From NCBI GenBank assembly GCA_016214145.1, contig JACRPA010000010.1:90550-154549 (forward strand): a stretch of DNA of 64,000 bases. Reading direction: 5' to 3'. Origin of the DNA: Rhodocyclales bacterium. Its GTDB lineage: Bacteria > Pseudomonadota > Gammaproteobacteria > Burkholderiales > Rhodocyclaceae. How positions within the stretch are numbered: position 1 is the first letter of the stretch; every line of letters starts with the position of its first letter. Of the stretch, positions 27,562 through 36,284 are shown one piece after another. The position numbers and the translations under genes are program-made. The notes under the pieces are model-generated. The model was not told where the DNA came from, did no database searches, and worked only from the letters and a program-made list of their open reading frames with translations.

Positions 27562-27728
27562 GCCCTCGGCTGCGAGGCCAGCAGAAAAACCTTCAAACTG
27601 AAGATCGGAGTAACGGCAGTGAGGGTTAGCAATGAAAATACCAATCCGTCCAACCCATATATGTGGCGTGCATACGAACACCAGCACCTTCACACATACG
27701 TATTGCGGGGAGAAACCGGAAAACCAAA

Positions 27729-27986
27729 ATGAACGTGATTGAAGTTGCTGGGCTGGTATTGATGGGGATCGGCGTGGCTGGTGTAATTGCGAGGCCGCTG
27801 CCACCGGGCGGATTTCGTGGCCTGCGCAGCTTATTGGGGGAATATCAAACCGAAAAGGACAAGGGAAATGTTCCGGGTCCCGACGCCCAGGATGCAAATA
27901 TTTATTTCGTGGGGAAGTTGATCAGCATCGGCTTGTTCACCTTGGGAGGTCTCGCATGGCTGATCGGCTTTCTGGGCAGGCCATGA
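27729..27986 (+). CDS. Hypothetical small membrane protein
   Basis: This 85-residue protein has two predicted transmembrane helices (VAGLVLMGIGVAGVIA, about 6-21, and ISIGLFTLGGLAWLIGFLG, about 65-83) joined by a polar loop. No family is recognised. Like its upstream neighbour it has mixed codon use and lies in the AT-richer patch. The 167-base gap before it and the 226 bases after it show no convincing gene. Confidence 0.5.
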   Translation: MNVIEVAGLVLMGIGVAGVIARPLPPGGFRGLRSLLGEYQTEKDKGNVPGPDAQDANIYFVGKLISIGLFTLGGLAWLIGFLGRP

Positions 27987-28212
27987 AACCACTTGCGTGG
28001 TTTTCTGGCGGTCTTTGGGCGACCAGCTCGATCAGCGGAGGGAAGACGCAAGGGTTTGTCGCGGCAATCACAACCGTCAGCGATCAGGCTGCCGGGACAC
28101 CCGCCCGCTTGCCTGCCACAACACCTTGCATCCTCCCAACTTCCTCGCTGCTTGAATGAATTAACGGCTCAGGACGTTTTTGGTTGAACTGATTCTGCTG
28201 TAGGAACCTGTC

Positions 28213-28287
28213 CTACTTGTCCAGCCAGCGGGTCGGAATGGCGAGGAAGTGGGGGTAGGCGGAGCGGATGTCGAGCGGGGAAGTCAT
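28213..28287 (-). pseudogene. Truncated acyl-CoA thioesterase (4-hydroxybenzoyl-CoA thioesterase-like), N-terminal remnant
   Basis: The frame reads MTSPLDIRSAYPHFLAIPTR-WLDK and then stops. This is the usual beginning of hotdog thioesterases of the YbgC/4HBT type, whose next residues (DxYGHVNN, with the active site) are missing. Nothing downstream on this strand continues the fold, so the gene has lost all but its first 24 codons. The break lies at the edge of the AT-richer patch, suggesting that an insertion or deletion there destroyed it. Confidence 0.7.
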
Positions 28288-28336
28288 GGCGCGCATTGTA
28301 GCGGCTGTCGCCGCCACAACGCGCTTGAAACCCTGT

Positions 28337-28543
28337 CTACTCCTGGCAGAGGTAGACGTTGCGCAGGAAGGCGTCGGCGTCCCGTTCGTCCGCCACATGA
28401 TCGTGCCGCGCCGACACCGCTACCTGCAGGGCCAGGCTGGCTTCGGGCTGCGGCAGCCAGTTGGAGAGGAGCACTTCCTCGCCATACTCTTCCCGCAGTT
28501 CGATGATCTTTTTTCCCGTGCTCATTTCCGTAGTGATGACCAT
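28337..28543 (-). CDS. Small hypothetical protein
   Basis: This 68-residue, charge-rich soluble protein starts MVITTEMSTGKKIIELREEY and ends NVYLCQE. I do not recognise it. A consensus GGAGG five bases before the ATG argues that it is real. It lies 49 bases upstream of the thioesterase remnant on the same strand, so the two may once have formed an operon. Confidence 0.55.
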   Translation of the reverse strand: MVITTEMSTGKKIIELREEYGEEVLLSNWLPQPEASLALQVAVSARHDHVADERDADAFLRNVYLCQE

Positions 28544-28710
28544 GATGACCTCCGCGCAACGCGTCTCGGCATCGGGACGTCAACTTGGATAACGACGGGG
28601 AAAGGAAAAAGTTGAATGCCGGCGAAAAATTTTTAGCTGGGACGCGAATCGCAGTAATGCCCCTTTGAAAGACAGGGTCTTATTCCATTTCCATTTCAAT
28701 CCGGTTATTT

Positions 28711-28780
28711 GTAGGTCGGGCTTTAGCCCGATGACCGAAGGAAATTCCCGTGGGACATGTCGGCCTGAAGGCCGACCTAC
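28711..28780. repeat. Family B palindromic element, copy B3
   Basis: GTAGGTCGGGCTTTAGCCC is mirrored by GGCCTGAAGGCCGACCTAC around the spacer ATGACCGAAGGAAAT, which also appears in B5 (60777) and at 2544. The rest of the gap 28544-28807 shows no gene. Confidence 0.9.
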
Positions 28781-28807
28781 AATTGCAGCATTGGTCGAGA
28801 AATGGAA

Positions 28808-29716
28808 TTACAGTCCCTGCCCGCCCAGCCAGTCGAGGAGACGGCCGGCCACCCGCGCCCAGTCGCGCTCCAGCATGAGGCCGTGGCCCATGCCGTCAAA
28901 GATTTCCGCCTCGACGCCGTAATGGCGGGCGGTCATCTCGACCTGGGAAGACGGGATCAGGGTGTCGTGCTCGCCGCCCAGCACCAGCAGCGGCGGCAGG
29001 TTCATGCGGCTTTTCAGCGGCAGGTTGAACAGGGTCATGTCCCAGATGGCGCGGTGCGACTCCGGCTGCATGCGCTTGTACCAGCGAAGCAGGTCGGCCG
29101 TTTCCACCGGCTGGGAGAACATGGCCGTGCGCAGGGTATCCAGCGCCACCTGCCCGCCGCCGAGCAGGCGGTTGAGGTCGTTCATGAGGCCGGGTTTCTG
29201 GAAGGCCAGGCCGAGCGCCGCCGCCCACAATCCCTGCGGCGGCACCGAGGCGAGCAGGGCCAGGCCGGCCGCCTCGCTGGACCTTCCCCCCACCCCCCTT
29301 CCCGAGGAAGGGGGTGACGATTGCTCGCCGCCATTCGGCTCGGAGAGGCTGGCTGCGCCGCCCTTGGGGCGGCCCTGCGGACGGCGCTCCAGGTACTTCT
29401 GCGCCACGAAACCGCCCATCGAATGGCCGATCAGCACCGGCGGCGCCGGCAGCTGGGCGGCCACCGCCGCGACGTCCCGCACGTAATGGTCGATGCCGAA
29501 GCTGTCCAGCCGCTCGCGTCCGGGCGAGCTGCCGTGGCCGGACACGCTCAGCGCATGGCAGGCATAGCCGTTCTCGGCGAAAAAAGGCAGGAAATGCTCG
29601 TCCCAGCACCAGGCGGCGGCATAGGCGCCGTGGATGAAGAGCAGCGGCGTGGGTCGGGTTTTGCCATTCGGCTGGCGGCTGATGACTTCCAGTCCGCCGA
29701 AGCGCGTACCGGTCAT
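28808..29716 (-). CDS. Alpha/beta hydrolase with in-frame repeat insertion
   Basis: This 302-residue hydrolase has the oxyanion motif LLFIHGAYAAAWCWDEHFLPFF, the nucleophile elbow GHSMGGFVAQKYLERR, the acid in LVLGGEHDTLIP and the catalytic His in DGMGHGLML. The substrate is unknown. Residues of about 109-145 (QGRPKGGAASLSEPNGGEQ and a Ser/Gly stretch) are encoded by a family D repeat inserted in frame right after the nucleophile helix, at a lid-domain position. The start overlaps the stop of the GST gene by four bases, so the two are co-transcribed. Confidence 0.85.
   Translation of the reverse strand: MTGTRFGGLEVISRQPNGKTRPTPLLFIHGAYAAAWCWDEHFLPFFAENGYACHALSVSGHGSSPGRERLDSFGIDHYVRDVAAVAAQLPAPPVLIGHSMGGFVAQKYLERRPQGRPKGGAASLSEPNGGEQSSPPSSGRGVGGRSSEAAGLALLASVPPQGLWAAALGLAFQKPGLMNDLNRLLGGGQVALDTLRTAMFSQPVETADLLRWYKRMQPESHRAIWDMTLFNLPLKSRMNLPPLLVLGGEHDTLIPSSQVEMTARHYGVEAEIFDGMGHGLMLERDWARVAGRLLDWLGGQGL
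29282..29390. repeat. Family D mosaic repeat, copy D4 (inside a gene)
   Basis: CACCCCCCTTCCCGAGGAAG, GGGGTGACGATTGCTCGCCG, then CCCTTGGGGCGGCCCTGCGG, in the same order as D3. It is read in frame by the hydrolase gene on the opposite strand. Confidence 0.85.
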
Positions 29717-30342
29717 TTCGGCACGGCCATGCCGCGCTGCACGGCCGGACGGTTGGCGACGGCCTTGAACCAGCGCAGGACGTTCGGGTAGCTGGACAGG
29801 GCGACGTCGTGCCACTCGTGGCGCGCCACCCAGGGGAAGGTCGCCATGTCGGCGATCGAGTACTCGTCGGCGAGGTATTCGTGCTGCGACAGGCGGGCGT
29901 TCAGCACGCCGTAGAGCCGCGCCGTTTCCCTGGTGTAGCGGCCGATGGCGTAATCTACCTTCTCCGGGGCGTAGCGCAGGAAATGGTGGGTCTGGCCGAA
30001 CATCGGCCCGACGCCGCCCATCTGGAACATCAGCCACTGCAGGGCCTCGTACTTGCCGCGCACCGAGGCGGGCAGGAAGCGGCCGGTCTTGCCGGCGAGA
30101 TACACCAGGATGGCGCCGGATTCCATCATGCGCATCGGCCGCTTTTTCGTCCCTTCGTCGGGCCCGTCGGGGTCGACGATGGACGGAATTTTTCCATTCG
30201 GGTTGATGGCAAGGTAGGCGGGCGCGAACTGCTCGCCCTGCGTGATGTCGATCTTGTGCACCCGGTAGGGCAGGCCGCATTCCTCCAGCATGATGGAAAC
30301 CTTGCGGCCGTTGGGCGTACCCCATGTGTATAGTTCGATCAT
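29713..30342 (-). CDS. Glutathione S-transferase, YfcG/Ure2p-like
   Basis: This 209-residue GST has the N-terminal thioredoxin-fold pattern MIELYTWGTPNGRKVSIMLEECGLPYRVHKIDI, the cis-Pro region AINPNGKIPSIVDPDG and MMESGAILVYLAGKTG. TPNGRKV is characteristic of the Nu class (YfcG, YghU), which uses disulfide reductase chemistry. The all-alpha C-terminal domain is complete. The start was set at MIELYTWG; the open frame extends upstream without homology. Probably in one operon with the alpha/beta hydrolase. Confidence 0.9.
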   Translation of the reverse strand: MIELYTWGTPNGRKVSIMLEECGLPYRVHKIDITQGEQFAPAYLAINPNGKIPSIVDPDGPDEGTKKRPMRMMESGAILVYLAGKTGRFLPASVRGKYEALQWLMFQMGGVGPMFGQTHHFLRYAPEKVDYAIGRYTRETARLYGVLNARLSQHEYLADEYSIADMATFPWVARHEWHDVALSSYPNVLRWFKAVANRPAVQRGMAVPK

Positions 30343-30355
30343 TGCGTACCTTTCC

Positions 30356-31273
30356 TCACTGCCGATGCTGAAGTGGCTGATTGCCCTGCTGATCACGGTC
30401 CTGATTGCCGGCGTCTTCCTGCCGCGGCTGGCCGCCTTCCTGCGCATCGGCCGCCTGCCGGGGGACGTCAGCTTCCGCTTTCGCGGGCGCCTCTGCCACT
30501 TTCCCTTCGGCACCACCCTGCTGCTCTCCCTGCTGGCGACGCTGCTGTTCCGCCTGCTGTAAGGTCATTTCGAATTCCTGCCAGCCCTGCGGCGTCCACT
30601 GGAACAGCCGGCGCGAGACCGGACGGCCCTGGTGCCGCTCCACGGTCTCCACGGTGGAACGCAGTTGGTCGATCTTCTCCGGCTCCTGGGTCGACGTGAA
30701 CACCACCACGTCGCGCGTCGGCATGCCGAGGATGAGCAGGTCGCCATGCTTCAGGGTCAGTTCCGCCCAGCGCCAGTGCAGCAGGACGCGGCTGGCCGCA
30801 TAGCCGTCCGTGGTTTCGATCACGTTCAGCCAGGGCAGCTTGCCGACCTGCTTGATGGCGATCTCGCCGTGCGCGCGGTCGAGGTTGGCCAGGGCGCGCT
30901 GGTGCAGCCGATCCGGATCCATGCCCCAGGATTCCATCATGCCGTGCGAGACCAGTTGCGCGCCTTCCTTGTATTCGAGGGCATACATGATCTGCACGTC
31001 GGCGAGGAAATCGCGCACCACCAGGGAATTGTCTTCGTACCAGGGGCCGGGATTCTCCATGTCGCGGCTCATGCGCGCCAACTGCACGGCGAAGCGCTTG
31101 CGCGCCTGGTCCATGTAGCGCTTGCCGATCAGCACAGGCCGCAGGGCCGCCAGCGCCTCCTCGGCGCTGCGCGCCGGCGCGGTTTCCGCCGGCTTCTCCG
31201 GCACGGGCGGCGTCTCTTCTGCCCGCGCCGGCAGGGCAAGGAACGCCAGGAATGCAATGAGCGGCAGCCTCAT
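30356..31273 (-). CDS. Secreted protein, YtpQ/DUF1444-like
   Basis: This 305-residue protein has a signal peptide (MRLPLIAFLAFLALPARAEE), then a folded part of about 30-240: EDNSLVVRDFLADVQIMYALE, RALANLDR and LLILGMPTRDVVVFTSTQEPEKIDQLRSTVETV. These features resemble DUF1444/YtpQ proteins, of unknown function. The last 65 or so residues are Gln-rich low-complexity sequence and lie entirely antisense to the DUF2905 gene at 30365, so the true C-terminus may be shorter or the overlap real. The start lies five bases after the cca stop. Confidence 0.65.
   Translation of the reverse strand: MRLPLIAFLAFLALPARAEETPPVPEKPAETAPARSAEEALAALRPVLIGKRYMDQARKRFAVQLARMSRDMENPGPWYEDNSLVVRDFLADVQIMYALEYKEGAQLVSHGMMESWGMDPDRLHQRALANLDRAHGEIAIKQVGKLPWLNVIETTDGYAASRVLLHWRWAELTLKHGDLLILGMPTRDVVVFTSTQEPEKIDQLRSTVETVERHQGRPVSRRLFQWTPQGWQEFEMTLQQAEQQRRQQGEQQGGAEGKVAEAPAKAEADVPRQAADAQEGGQPRQEDAGNQDRDQQGNQPLQHRQ
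30365..30562 (+). CDS. DUF2905-family small membrane protein
   Basis: This 65-residue protein has the DUF2905 pattern: helix one LKWLIALLITVLIAGVFLP, then LRIGRLPGDVSFRFRG, PFGTTLLLSLLATLLFRLL. The family is widespread and uncharacterised. The high match to the family suggests this is a real gene even though an open frame covers it on the other strand. It is divergent from the GST gene (start 30342) with only 22 bases between start codons. Confidence 0.8.
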   Translation: MLKWLIALLITVLIAGVFLPRLAAFLRIGRLPGDVSFRFRGRLCHFPFGTTLLLSLLATLLFRLL

Positions 31274-31274
31274 G

Positions 31275-31298
31275 AAAGTCAGTCCCCGGAAGACGGCG
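31275..31298 (+). repeat. 24-bp bipartite motif, copy 7
   Basis: AAAGTCAGTC-N8-ACGGCG, perfect in both blocks. It spans the cca stop codon and its last codons, next to the start of the YtpQ-like gene. Confidence 0.85.
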
Positions 31299-32499
31299 AT
31301 TTCCTCAGCGCGGCCACGCGCGCCTCGTGGATGCGGTGCGCAATCTGCGTTTTGTCGTCCGTGGCGGCGGCGATGGCGCCGGCATCCACTCCCTGCACGG
31401 CGGCGAGGGCCCGCCGCAGGATGTCGCCCGCCGGCCACGGCCTGTCCTCCCAGCCGGGCCGGCCGCGGAAATCGCCTTCGCAAGCCTCCAGCAATTGTCC
31501 GAAGCGCTCCGGACGGCGCAGGGCGTCCGCCCGCTCGAACAGCCTGACGACGGTCGCCGGCCGCAGGACGGCTGCATCGTGGATCACGCCGTGCTCGCGC
31601 GCCGCCAGCACGGCCAGGTCGCGGCAATCGGCCGGCGCGCGCAGCCGCCCGGAAACGGCCTCGGCCAGCGCCACGCCCTTCGCCTCGTGGCCGTGGTGAT
31701 GCGGCCATTCCGCCTGTGGCGTCTCGCCCTTGCCGAGGTCGTGCAGCAGGGCGGCATAGCGCACCGCCAGCGGAAAGCGGCGCATCGCCGCCTGGTCGAC
31801 GACGCGCAGGATGTGCGCGCCGGTGTCGATCTCGGGATGGTGCTCGGCCGGCTGCGGCACGCCGAACAGGCGGTCGAGCTCCGGCAGCACCTTCGCCAGC
31901 GCGCCGCAGGCGCGCAGCGCCTCGAGCATGCGCGAGGGCCGCGCCTCCATCAGGCCGCGCGAAAGCTCCTGCCAGACGCGCTCCGGCACCAGGTGGTCGA
32001 CCTCGCCGTTGTCCGCCATCAGGCGCATCAGCGCGAGGGTTTCCTCCGCCACATGGAAGTCCGGAAAGCGCGCGGCGAAACGCGCCACGCGCAGCACGCG
32101 CACCGGATCCTCGGCGAAGGCCGGCCCGACGTGGCGCAGCACGCGCGCCGCCAGGTCGGCCTGCCCGCCGAAGGGATCGACCAGGCTGCCGTCCTCGGCG
32201 CTGGCGATGGCGTTGATGGTGAGGTCGCGCCGCGCCAGGTCTTCCTCCAGCGTCACGTCGGGCTCGGCATGGAAGACGAAGCCCTTGTAGCCCGGCGCCG
32301 TCTTGCGCTCGGTGCGCGCCAGGGCGTATTCCTCGCGGCTGTCGGGATGGAGGAAGACGGGAAAATCCTTGCCGACGGGCTTGAAGCCGCGCGCCAGCAT
32401 CTCCTCCGGCGTCGCGCCGACGACGACATGGTCGTGGTCCTGCACGGGCAGGCCGAGCAGCCGATCGCGCACCGCGCCGCCGACGACATAGGTTTTCAT
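31279..32499 (-). CDS. cca: CCA tRNA nucleotidyltransferase (multifunctional, HD domain)
   Basis: This 406-residue enzyme adds or repairs the 3' CCA of tRNAs. N-terminal motifs: [34 protein letters not shown] with the metal-binding Asp pair, [14 protein letters not shown], and the [12 protein letters not shown] neck. A C-terminal HD phosphohydrolase domain is present ([31 protein letters not shown]), giving the multifunctional form found in beta- and gamma-proteobacteria, with phosphatase and phosphodiesterase activity. Downstream of the NDUFA9-like gene by four bases. Confidence 0.94.
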   Translation of the reverse strand: MKTYVVGGAVRDRLLGLPVQDHDHVVVGATPEEMLARGFKPVGKDFPVFLHPDSREEYALARTERKTAPGYKGFVFHAEPDVTLEEDLARRDLTINAIASAEDGSLVDPFGGQADLAARVLRHVGPAFAEDPVRVLRVARFAARFPDFHVAEETLALMRLMADNGEVDHLVPERVWQELSRGLMEARPSRMLEALRACGALAKVLPELDRLFGVPQPAEHHPEIDTGAHILRVVDQAAMRRFPLAVRYAALLHDLGKGETPQAEWPHHHGHEAKGVALAEAVSGRLRAPADCRDLAVLAAREHGVIHDAAVLRPATVVRLFERADALRRPERFGQLLEACEGDFRGRPGWEDRPWPAGDILRRALAAVQGVDAGAIAAATDDKTQIAHRIHEARVAALRKSPSSGD

Positions 32500-32503
32500 C
32501 TGT

Positions 32504-33457
32504 TCAGCGATGCGCCTTGAGGCGATAGCCGTAATAGCGGTAGCGCGGCGTGCTGGCCGCCAGGTACTCCGGCGCCACCGCTTCCAGCGCGGTCGGCGTC
32601 GCGCCGAAGGGCAGCAGGTCGCCGCCCGGGCAGACGCTGTCGACATCCATCGAATCGAGGTTGTCCACCGACATCGGCGGATTCGGCAGCAATTCGAGCA
32701 GGCCGGCCTGGATGCGGGCCAGCGCCTCGGGCAGGGCGAGGATCGGCCGCGGCTTGCCGATCTGCCGGCCGACGTAGCGCACCAGATCGGCCAGCGTGTA
32801 GACGCGCGGGCCGCAGCAGCAGTAAGCCTGGCCGAAGGCGTCGCGGCGATCGAGGCAGGCGACGATCGCCTGCGCCACGTCCTCCACGTACACCGGCTGG
32901 AAACGCGCCTGCGCGCTGCCTAGCGGCATCACCGGCGCCAGGCGCTGCAAGGAAGCGAACAAGTTGAGGAAGGAATCGTCCGGGCCGAAAATGACCGAGG
33001 GCCGGAAGATCGTCAGGTCGAGCGCCGCGCCCGCTTCTCGCAGGGCGGCCTCGCCCGCCCCCTTGGAACGCAGGTACTGGCTGGGGCCGTTGCTGTCCGC
33101 ATTCAGGGCGGAGACATGGATCACCCGGCGCACGCCGGCGGCGCGGCAGGCGACCGCGATCCTGCGCGGCAGGTCGACGTGCGCCCGGGCGAAATCCGGC
33201 CCGTAGGGCAGACCATAGCGGCTGTGCAGGATGCCGACGAGATTGATCACCGCGTCCTGGCCGGCAAGCAGTTCGGCCAGCCGGGCGTCATCGTGCACAT
33301 CGGTTTCGACCACTTCCACGGTGGGCAGGACGAGAAGGCGCCGGGCGCGCTCGCGGTGCCGCGTCGGCACGGTCAGGCGGTGGCCTTGCGCGGCCAGCCG
33401 CTGGGCGACGTGGCCGCCCAGGAAGCCGGAGCCGCCGATCAGGAGAATGTTTTTCAT
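32504..33457 (-). CDS. NAD-dependent epimerase-like protein, complex I NDUFA9 subunit family
   Basis: This 317-residue atypical short-chain dehydrogenase has the NAD-binding motif [20 protein letters not shown], then [32 protein letters not shown] and [15 protein letters not shown]. This set matches the NDUFA9-like family, whose mitochondrial member is an accessory complex I subunit that binds NADPH. The bacterial function is not settled. It is co-directional with cca and slt and ends four bases before cca. Confidence 0.88.
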   Translation of the reverse strand: MKNILLIGGSGFLGGHVAQRLAAQGHRLTVPTRHRERARRLLVLPTVEVVETDVHDDARLAELLAGQDAVINLVGILHSRYGLPYGPDFARAHVDLPRRIAVACRAAGVRRVIHVSALNADSNGPSQYLRSKGAGEAALREAGAALDLTIFRPSVIFGPDDSFLNLFASLQRLAPVMPLGSAQARFQPVYVEDVAQAIVACLDRRDAFGQAYCCCGPRVYTLADLVRYVGRQIGKPRPILALPEALARIQAGLLELLPNPPMSVDNLDSMDVDSVCPGGDLLPFGATPTALEAVAPEYLAASTPRYRYYGYRLKAHR

Positions 33458-33524
33458 GGCTGGTTAGGGAAACAAGCTCGGGCAGGAATTCTAGCAGTCA
33501 AGGCACCGGCGCCAGAAGCGGGTT

Positions 33525-35489
33525 CTAGGGCAGGTCTTCGATCTTCGTCGCGTCGTTGCCGTTCTTCGGCCCGATGGTGCCGAGCCGCGTCTTCAGCGAC
33601 TGCGGCCGGCCGTCGAACAGGGCCGAGTAGTACACCGCATTGCTCATCACCTTCTTGACGTAGTCGCGCGTCTCGTTGAAGGGGATCGTCTCGGCGTAGA
33701 TGGCGCCCTCGATGGGCTTCACGTCGCGCCACTTGCGCGCCCGGCCCGGCCCGGCATTGTAGGCGGCGGAAGCCAGCACCGGATGGCTGTCCAATTCATC
33801 CAGCACCATCTTGAGGTAGTTGGTGCCGAGGGTCACATTGACGTCGGTGTCGTTGGTCCTGCCCGGGTGGAAATCCTTCAGGCCAATCTTCTTCGCCACC
33901 CAGCTGGCCGTCTTCGGCATCAACTGCATCAGGCCCTTGGCGCCCACCACCGACTTGGCGTTGGTGATGAAGCGGCTCTCCTGACGCATCAGTCCGTAGA
34001 CCCAGCCCTGGTCGAGTTGCAGCGCCTTCGCCTTCGGCTCGACGTGCTCGCGGAAGGGCGCCAGGTAGCGCATCGAGTAGTCGTGTTGCGCCAGCGTGCG
34101 GTCGGCGGTGTTGATGGCGCGGTCGAAGATTTCCTGCCGGTTGGCGAACTCCGCCGCCGCCAGCAGTTTCGCGTCGTCCATGCCGCGCACCGTCCAGTTC
34201 CATTCGCGGATGCCCTCGATGCGCATGTCGGTGCGAAACAGCGCGATGGCGCGGCGGATGCCCGGCAGGGCGGCGACCGCCTTGACTTCCTCGCTGGCCG
34301 GTTTCTGCGCCTGGGGCGGCAACTGTATCGGGCGGCCGAGCTCGTCATCGGCCAGGTTGCCGTAGAAATTCGGCTGGCCGGCAATGCGCTGAAACAGCGT
34401 CCGCGCCTCCTCCTGCCGGCCGAGCGCCTCATGGGCGCGGCCGAGCCAGTAGATCCAGTCCGGCTGTGCCTGCAGGGCCTTCGGCATCTGCTCGATGGCC
34501 TCGTGCACCATGGCCCAGTTCAGCGCCCGCAGCGCGGCGCGCGCCTTCCAGGCCAACTGTTCGTCGGAGAGCGGCGCAGTGCCGGCCTGGGCATACCAAC
34601 CCAATGCTTCGGGCAGGTGCCTCAACGCGCCCTGCCAGCCGAGCTGGCCGTAGATGTAGCCGCGGTCCGCCGCGGAGAACTTGTCCTTGATGCCCTCCCA
34701 CTGCTGCGCCGCCTGGACCGGATCGTTGCGCGCCATGCGCTGCACGGCGAAGAGGGCCATCTCGCGGCCCTGACGGCTTGAGGCAAAGCCGGACGGCAAC
34801 AGCGCCAGGTGGCGCAGCGGCTTGTCGGCGATGGTATCGAGGGTCCTGGCGGCAAGCGCCTGGTTCGCCGGCAGATAGGCCGCAGTGATCTTCGCCGCGC
34901 CGAGCTTCTTCGCTTCCAGCAGGCGGCGCATCCGCTCCCAGATGTCGTCGGCGCCGAGGCGCCTGTCGGCAATCAGCTGCTCCATCAGGGGAATGCAGGA
35001 TTCGGGCAATTCGGCGGCGACGAACCAGAGCGGCCGCGCCTCGTCCAGCGCGCCGAGATCGGCCAGGCGCAGGCGGTTCTGCAGGGCGTAGCAGGTGATT
35101 TCCTGGTCGGTCTGGACGAGCGGCGGGTATTCCGCATCGAAGGCATCCCACTCGCGGCGCTTGCCCAGCACCTTGAGCCATTCGCCGCGCAGCTTGTCGG
35201 CCAGGTAGCTGCCGGACTGGCGCGCCAGAAAGTCGCGCAGCTCGTCGCTGCCGGCCTCCTGCAGGCGCAGGCTGAGCAGCCAGTATTCGACGTAGGGTTC
35301 GAGTTCGTGGCCGCGCACCGCCTCGAGCTGTTTGGCAATCTTGGCGCGGTCGCCGCGCTGGACGGCGTCCCGCGCGGCAAGCACGCGGTCGTCCCCGCTT
35401 GCCGCATGGAGTGCCGAGGCCGCAAATCCCATCAGCAGGGCGCACAGCAGACGCTGCATTCGATATAGTTGCTTCAACCTGCTCACCAT
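33525..35489 (-). CDS. slt: Soluble lytic murein transglycosylase
   Basis: This 654-residue periplasmic enzyme cleaves peptidoglycan to 1,6-anhydro products. A signal peptide (QRLLCALLMGFAASALHAAS) precedes a long alpha-helical U-shaped superhelix (about 35-480), then the SLT catalytic domain with GWVYGLMRQESRFITNAKSVVGAKGLMQLMP (catalytic Glu in RQESRF), NYLKMVLDEL and ASAAYNAGPGRARKW. The longest start is ATG 35489; ATG 35459, ten codons later, gives a more compact signal peptide and is equally possible. Divergent from the 5-FCL gene. Confidence 0.92.
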   Translation of the reverse strand: MVSRLKQLYRMQRLLCALLMGFAASALHAASGDDRVLAARDAVQRGDRAKIAKQLEAVRGHELEPYVEYWLLSLRLQEAGSDELRDFLARQSGSYLADKLRGEWLKVLGKRREWDAFDAEYPPLVQTDQEITCYALQNRLRLADLGALDEARPLWFVAAELPESCIPLMEQLIADRRLGADDIWERMRRLLEAKKLGAAKITAAYLPANQALAARTLDTIADKPLRHLALLPSGFASSRQGREMALFAVQRMARNDPVQAAQQWEGIKDKFSAADRGYIYGQLGWQGALRHLPEALGWYAQAGTAPLSDEQLAWKARAALRALNWAMVHEAIEQMPKALQAQPDWIYWLGRAHEALGRQEEARTLFQRIAGQPNFYGNLADDELGRPIQLPPQAQKPASEEVKAVAALPGIRRAIALFRTDMRIEGIREWNWTVRGMDDAKLLAAAEFANRQEIFDRAINTADRTLAQHDYSMRYLAPFREHVEPKAKALQLDQGWVYGLMRQESRFITNAKSVVGAKGLMQLMPKTASWVAKKIGLKDFHPGRTNDTDVNVTLGTNYLKMVLDELDSHPVLASAAYNAGPGRARKWRDVKPIEGAIYAETIPFNETRDYVKKVMSNAVYYSALFDGRPQSLKTRLGTIGPKNGNDATKIEDLP

Positions 35490-35513
35490 CGATTTGAGAA
35501 TAACATACCGCGC

Positions 35514-36209
35514 ATGACGGATTCCGCCGCCGCAAACGAACTCCGCGCCTTTCGCAACGCCCTGCGCGGCCGCCTCATCGCCGCGCGCGAAGCGTTGCCG
35601 GCCGAACTGCATGCGCAGCTGTCACGCAAGATGGAACGGCGCCTGGGCGAACTGCTTGACGCCCTGCAACCCGCCGTGCTCGCCTTCTGCTGGCCGTTCC
35701 GCGCCGAATTCGACGCCCGTCCCCTGGTTTCCGGACGGCTGCCTGCCGGCCTGCGCGCCTGCCTTCCGGTGGTGATGGACAATGATTCGCCGCTGGAATT
35801 CCGCGAATGGACGCCGCAAAGCGAAATGATCGAGGATCGCTACGGCATCCACATCCCGGCGCGGGGCGAGGCCTTGCGGCCCGATGCGATCCTCATGCCG
35901 CTGAACGGCTTCGACGAGGGCGGCTACCGCCTCGGCTACGGCGGCGGCTATTTCGACCGCAGCCTGGCGGCGCTCTCAAGTCAATCGCCGGGCCGTCCCA
36001 AGATTGACTTGGCCCCCACGGGGGGCGGGGCGGGCCATGGGACCGACCCGGGGGCACAACAACTACCTCGGCCGCGCGCCATCGGCGTCGGCTTCGAGCT
36101 GGCGCGCGTCGCCAGCATCCGGCCGCAGGCTTATGACCTGCCGATGGATTTCATCATCACGGAAGCGGGAATATTCGCTGCCGAAAATGGCCGCCTGAAG
36201 CAGCGCTGA
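35514..36209 (+). CDS. 5-formyltetrahydrofolate cyclo-ligase with in-frame repeat insertion
   Basis: This 231-residue enzyme converts 5-formyl-THF to 5,10-methenyl-THF using ATP. Family motifs: FRNALRGRLIAARE, MLPLNGFDEGGYRLGYGGGYFDRSL (as LMPLNGFDEGGYRLG here), and the C-terminal IGVGFELARV. Between the GGGYFDR motif and IGVGFE, residues of about 159-182 are low-complexity Pro/Gly sequence encoded by a repeat. Homologues have a short loop there, so the active-site scaffold may survive. ATG 35514 was chosen because homologues start near MTDSAAANELRAF. E. coli's equivalent is ygfA/fau. Confidence 0.87.
   Translation: MTDSAAANELRAFRNALRGRLIAAREALPAELHAQLSRKMERRLGELLDALQPAVLAFCWPFRAEFDARPLVSGRLPAGLRACLPVVMDNDSPLEFREWTPQSEMIEDRYGIHIPARGEALRPDAILMPLNGFDEGGYRLGYGGGYFDRSLAALSSQSPGRPKIDLAPTGGGAGHGTDPGAQQLPRPRAIGVGFELARVASIRPQAYDLPMDFIITEAGIFAAENGRLKQR
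35988..36052. repeat. Family D-like repeat, copy D7 (inside a gene)
   Basis: GGGCCGTCCCAAGATTGAC, then GGCCCCCACGGGGGGCGGGG and GGGCCATGGGACCGACCCGG. It shares the GGCCGTCCCAAG edge with the element at 48545 and is translated in frame in the 5-FCL gene. Confidence 0.65.
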
Positions 36210-36212
36210 CAT

Positions 36213-36284
36213 CGTCATTCCCGCGAAAGCGGGAATCCAGGGGTGCCCTCGGAAGACTGGATTCCCGCGAACGCGGGAACGACG
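36213..36284. repeat. Family A palindromic element, copy A3
   Basis: CGTCATTCCCGCGAAAGCGG to CGCGGGAACGACG. It lies between the convergent 5-FCL and ilvA genes; its last base directly abuts the ilvA stop codon. Confidence 0.9.

Noticed and set aside
28268..28615. A plus-strand frame of 115 codons.
   Set aside because: It is antisense to the small gene with a good ribosome binding site and to the thioesterase remnant; its start has no such site.
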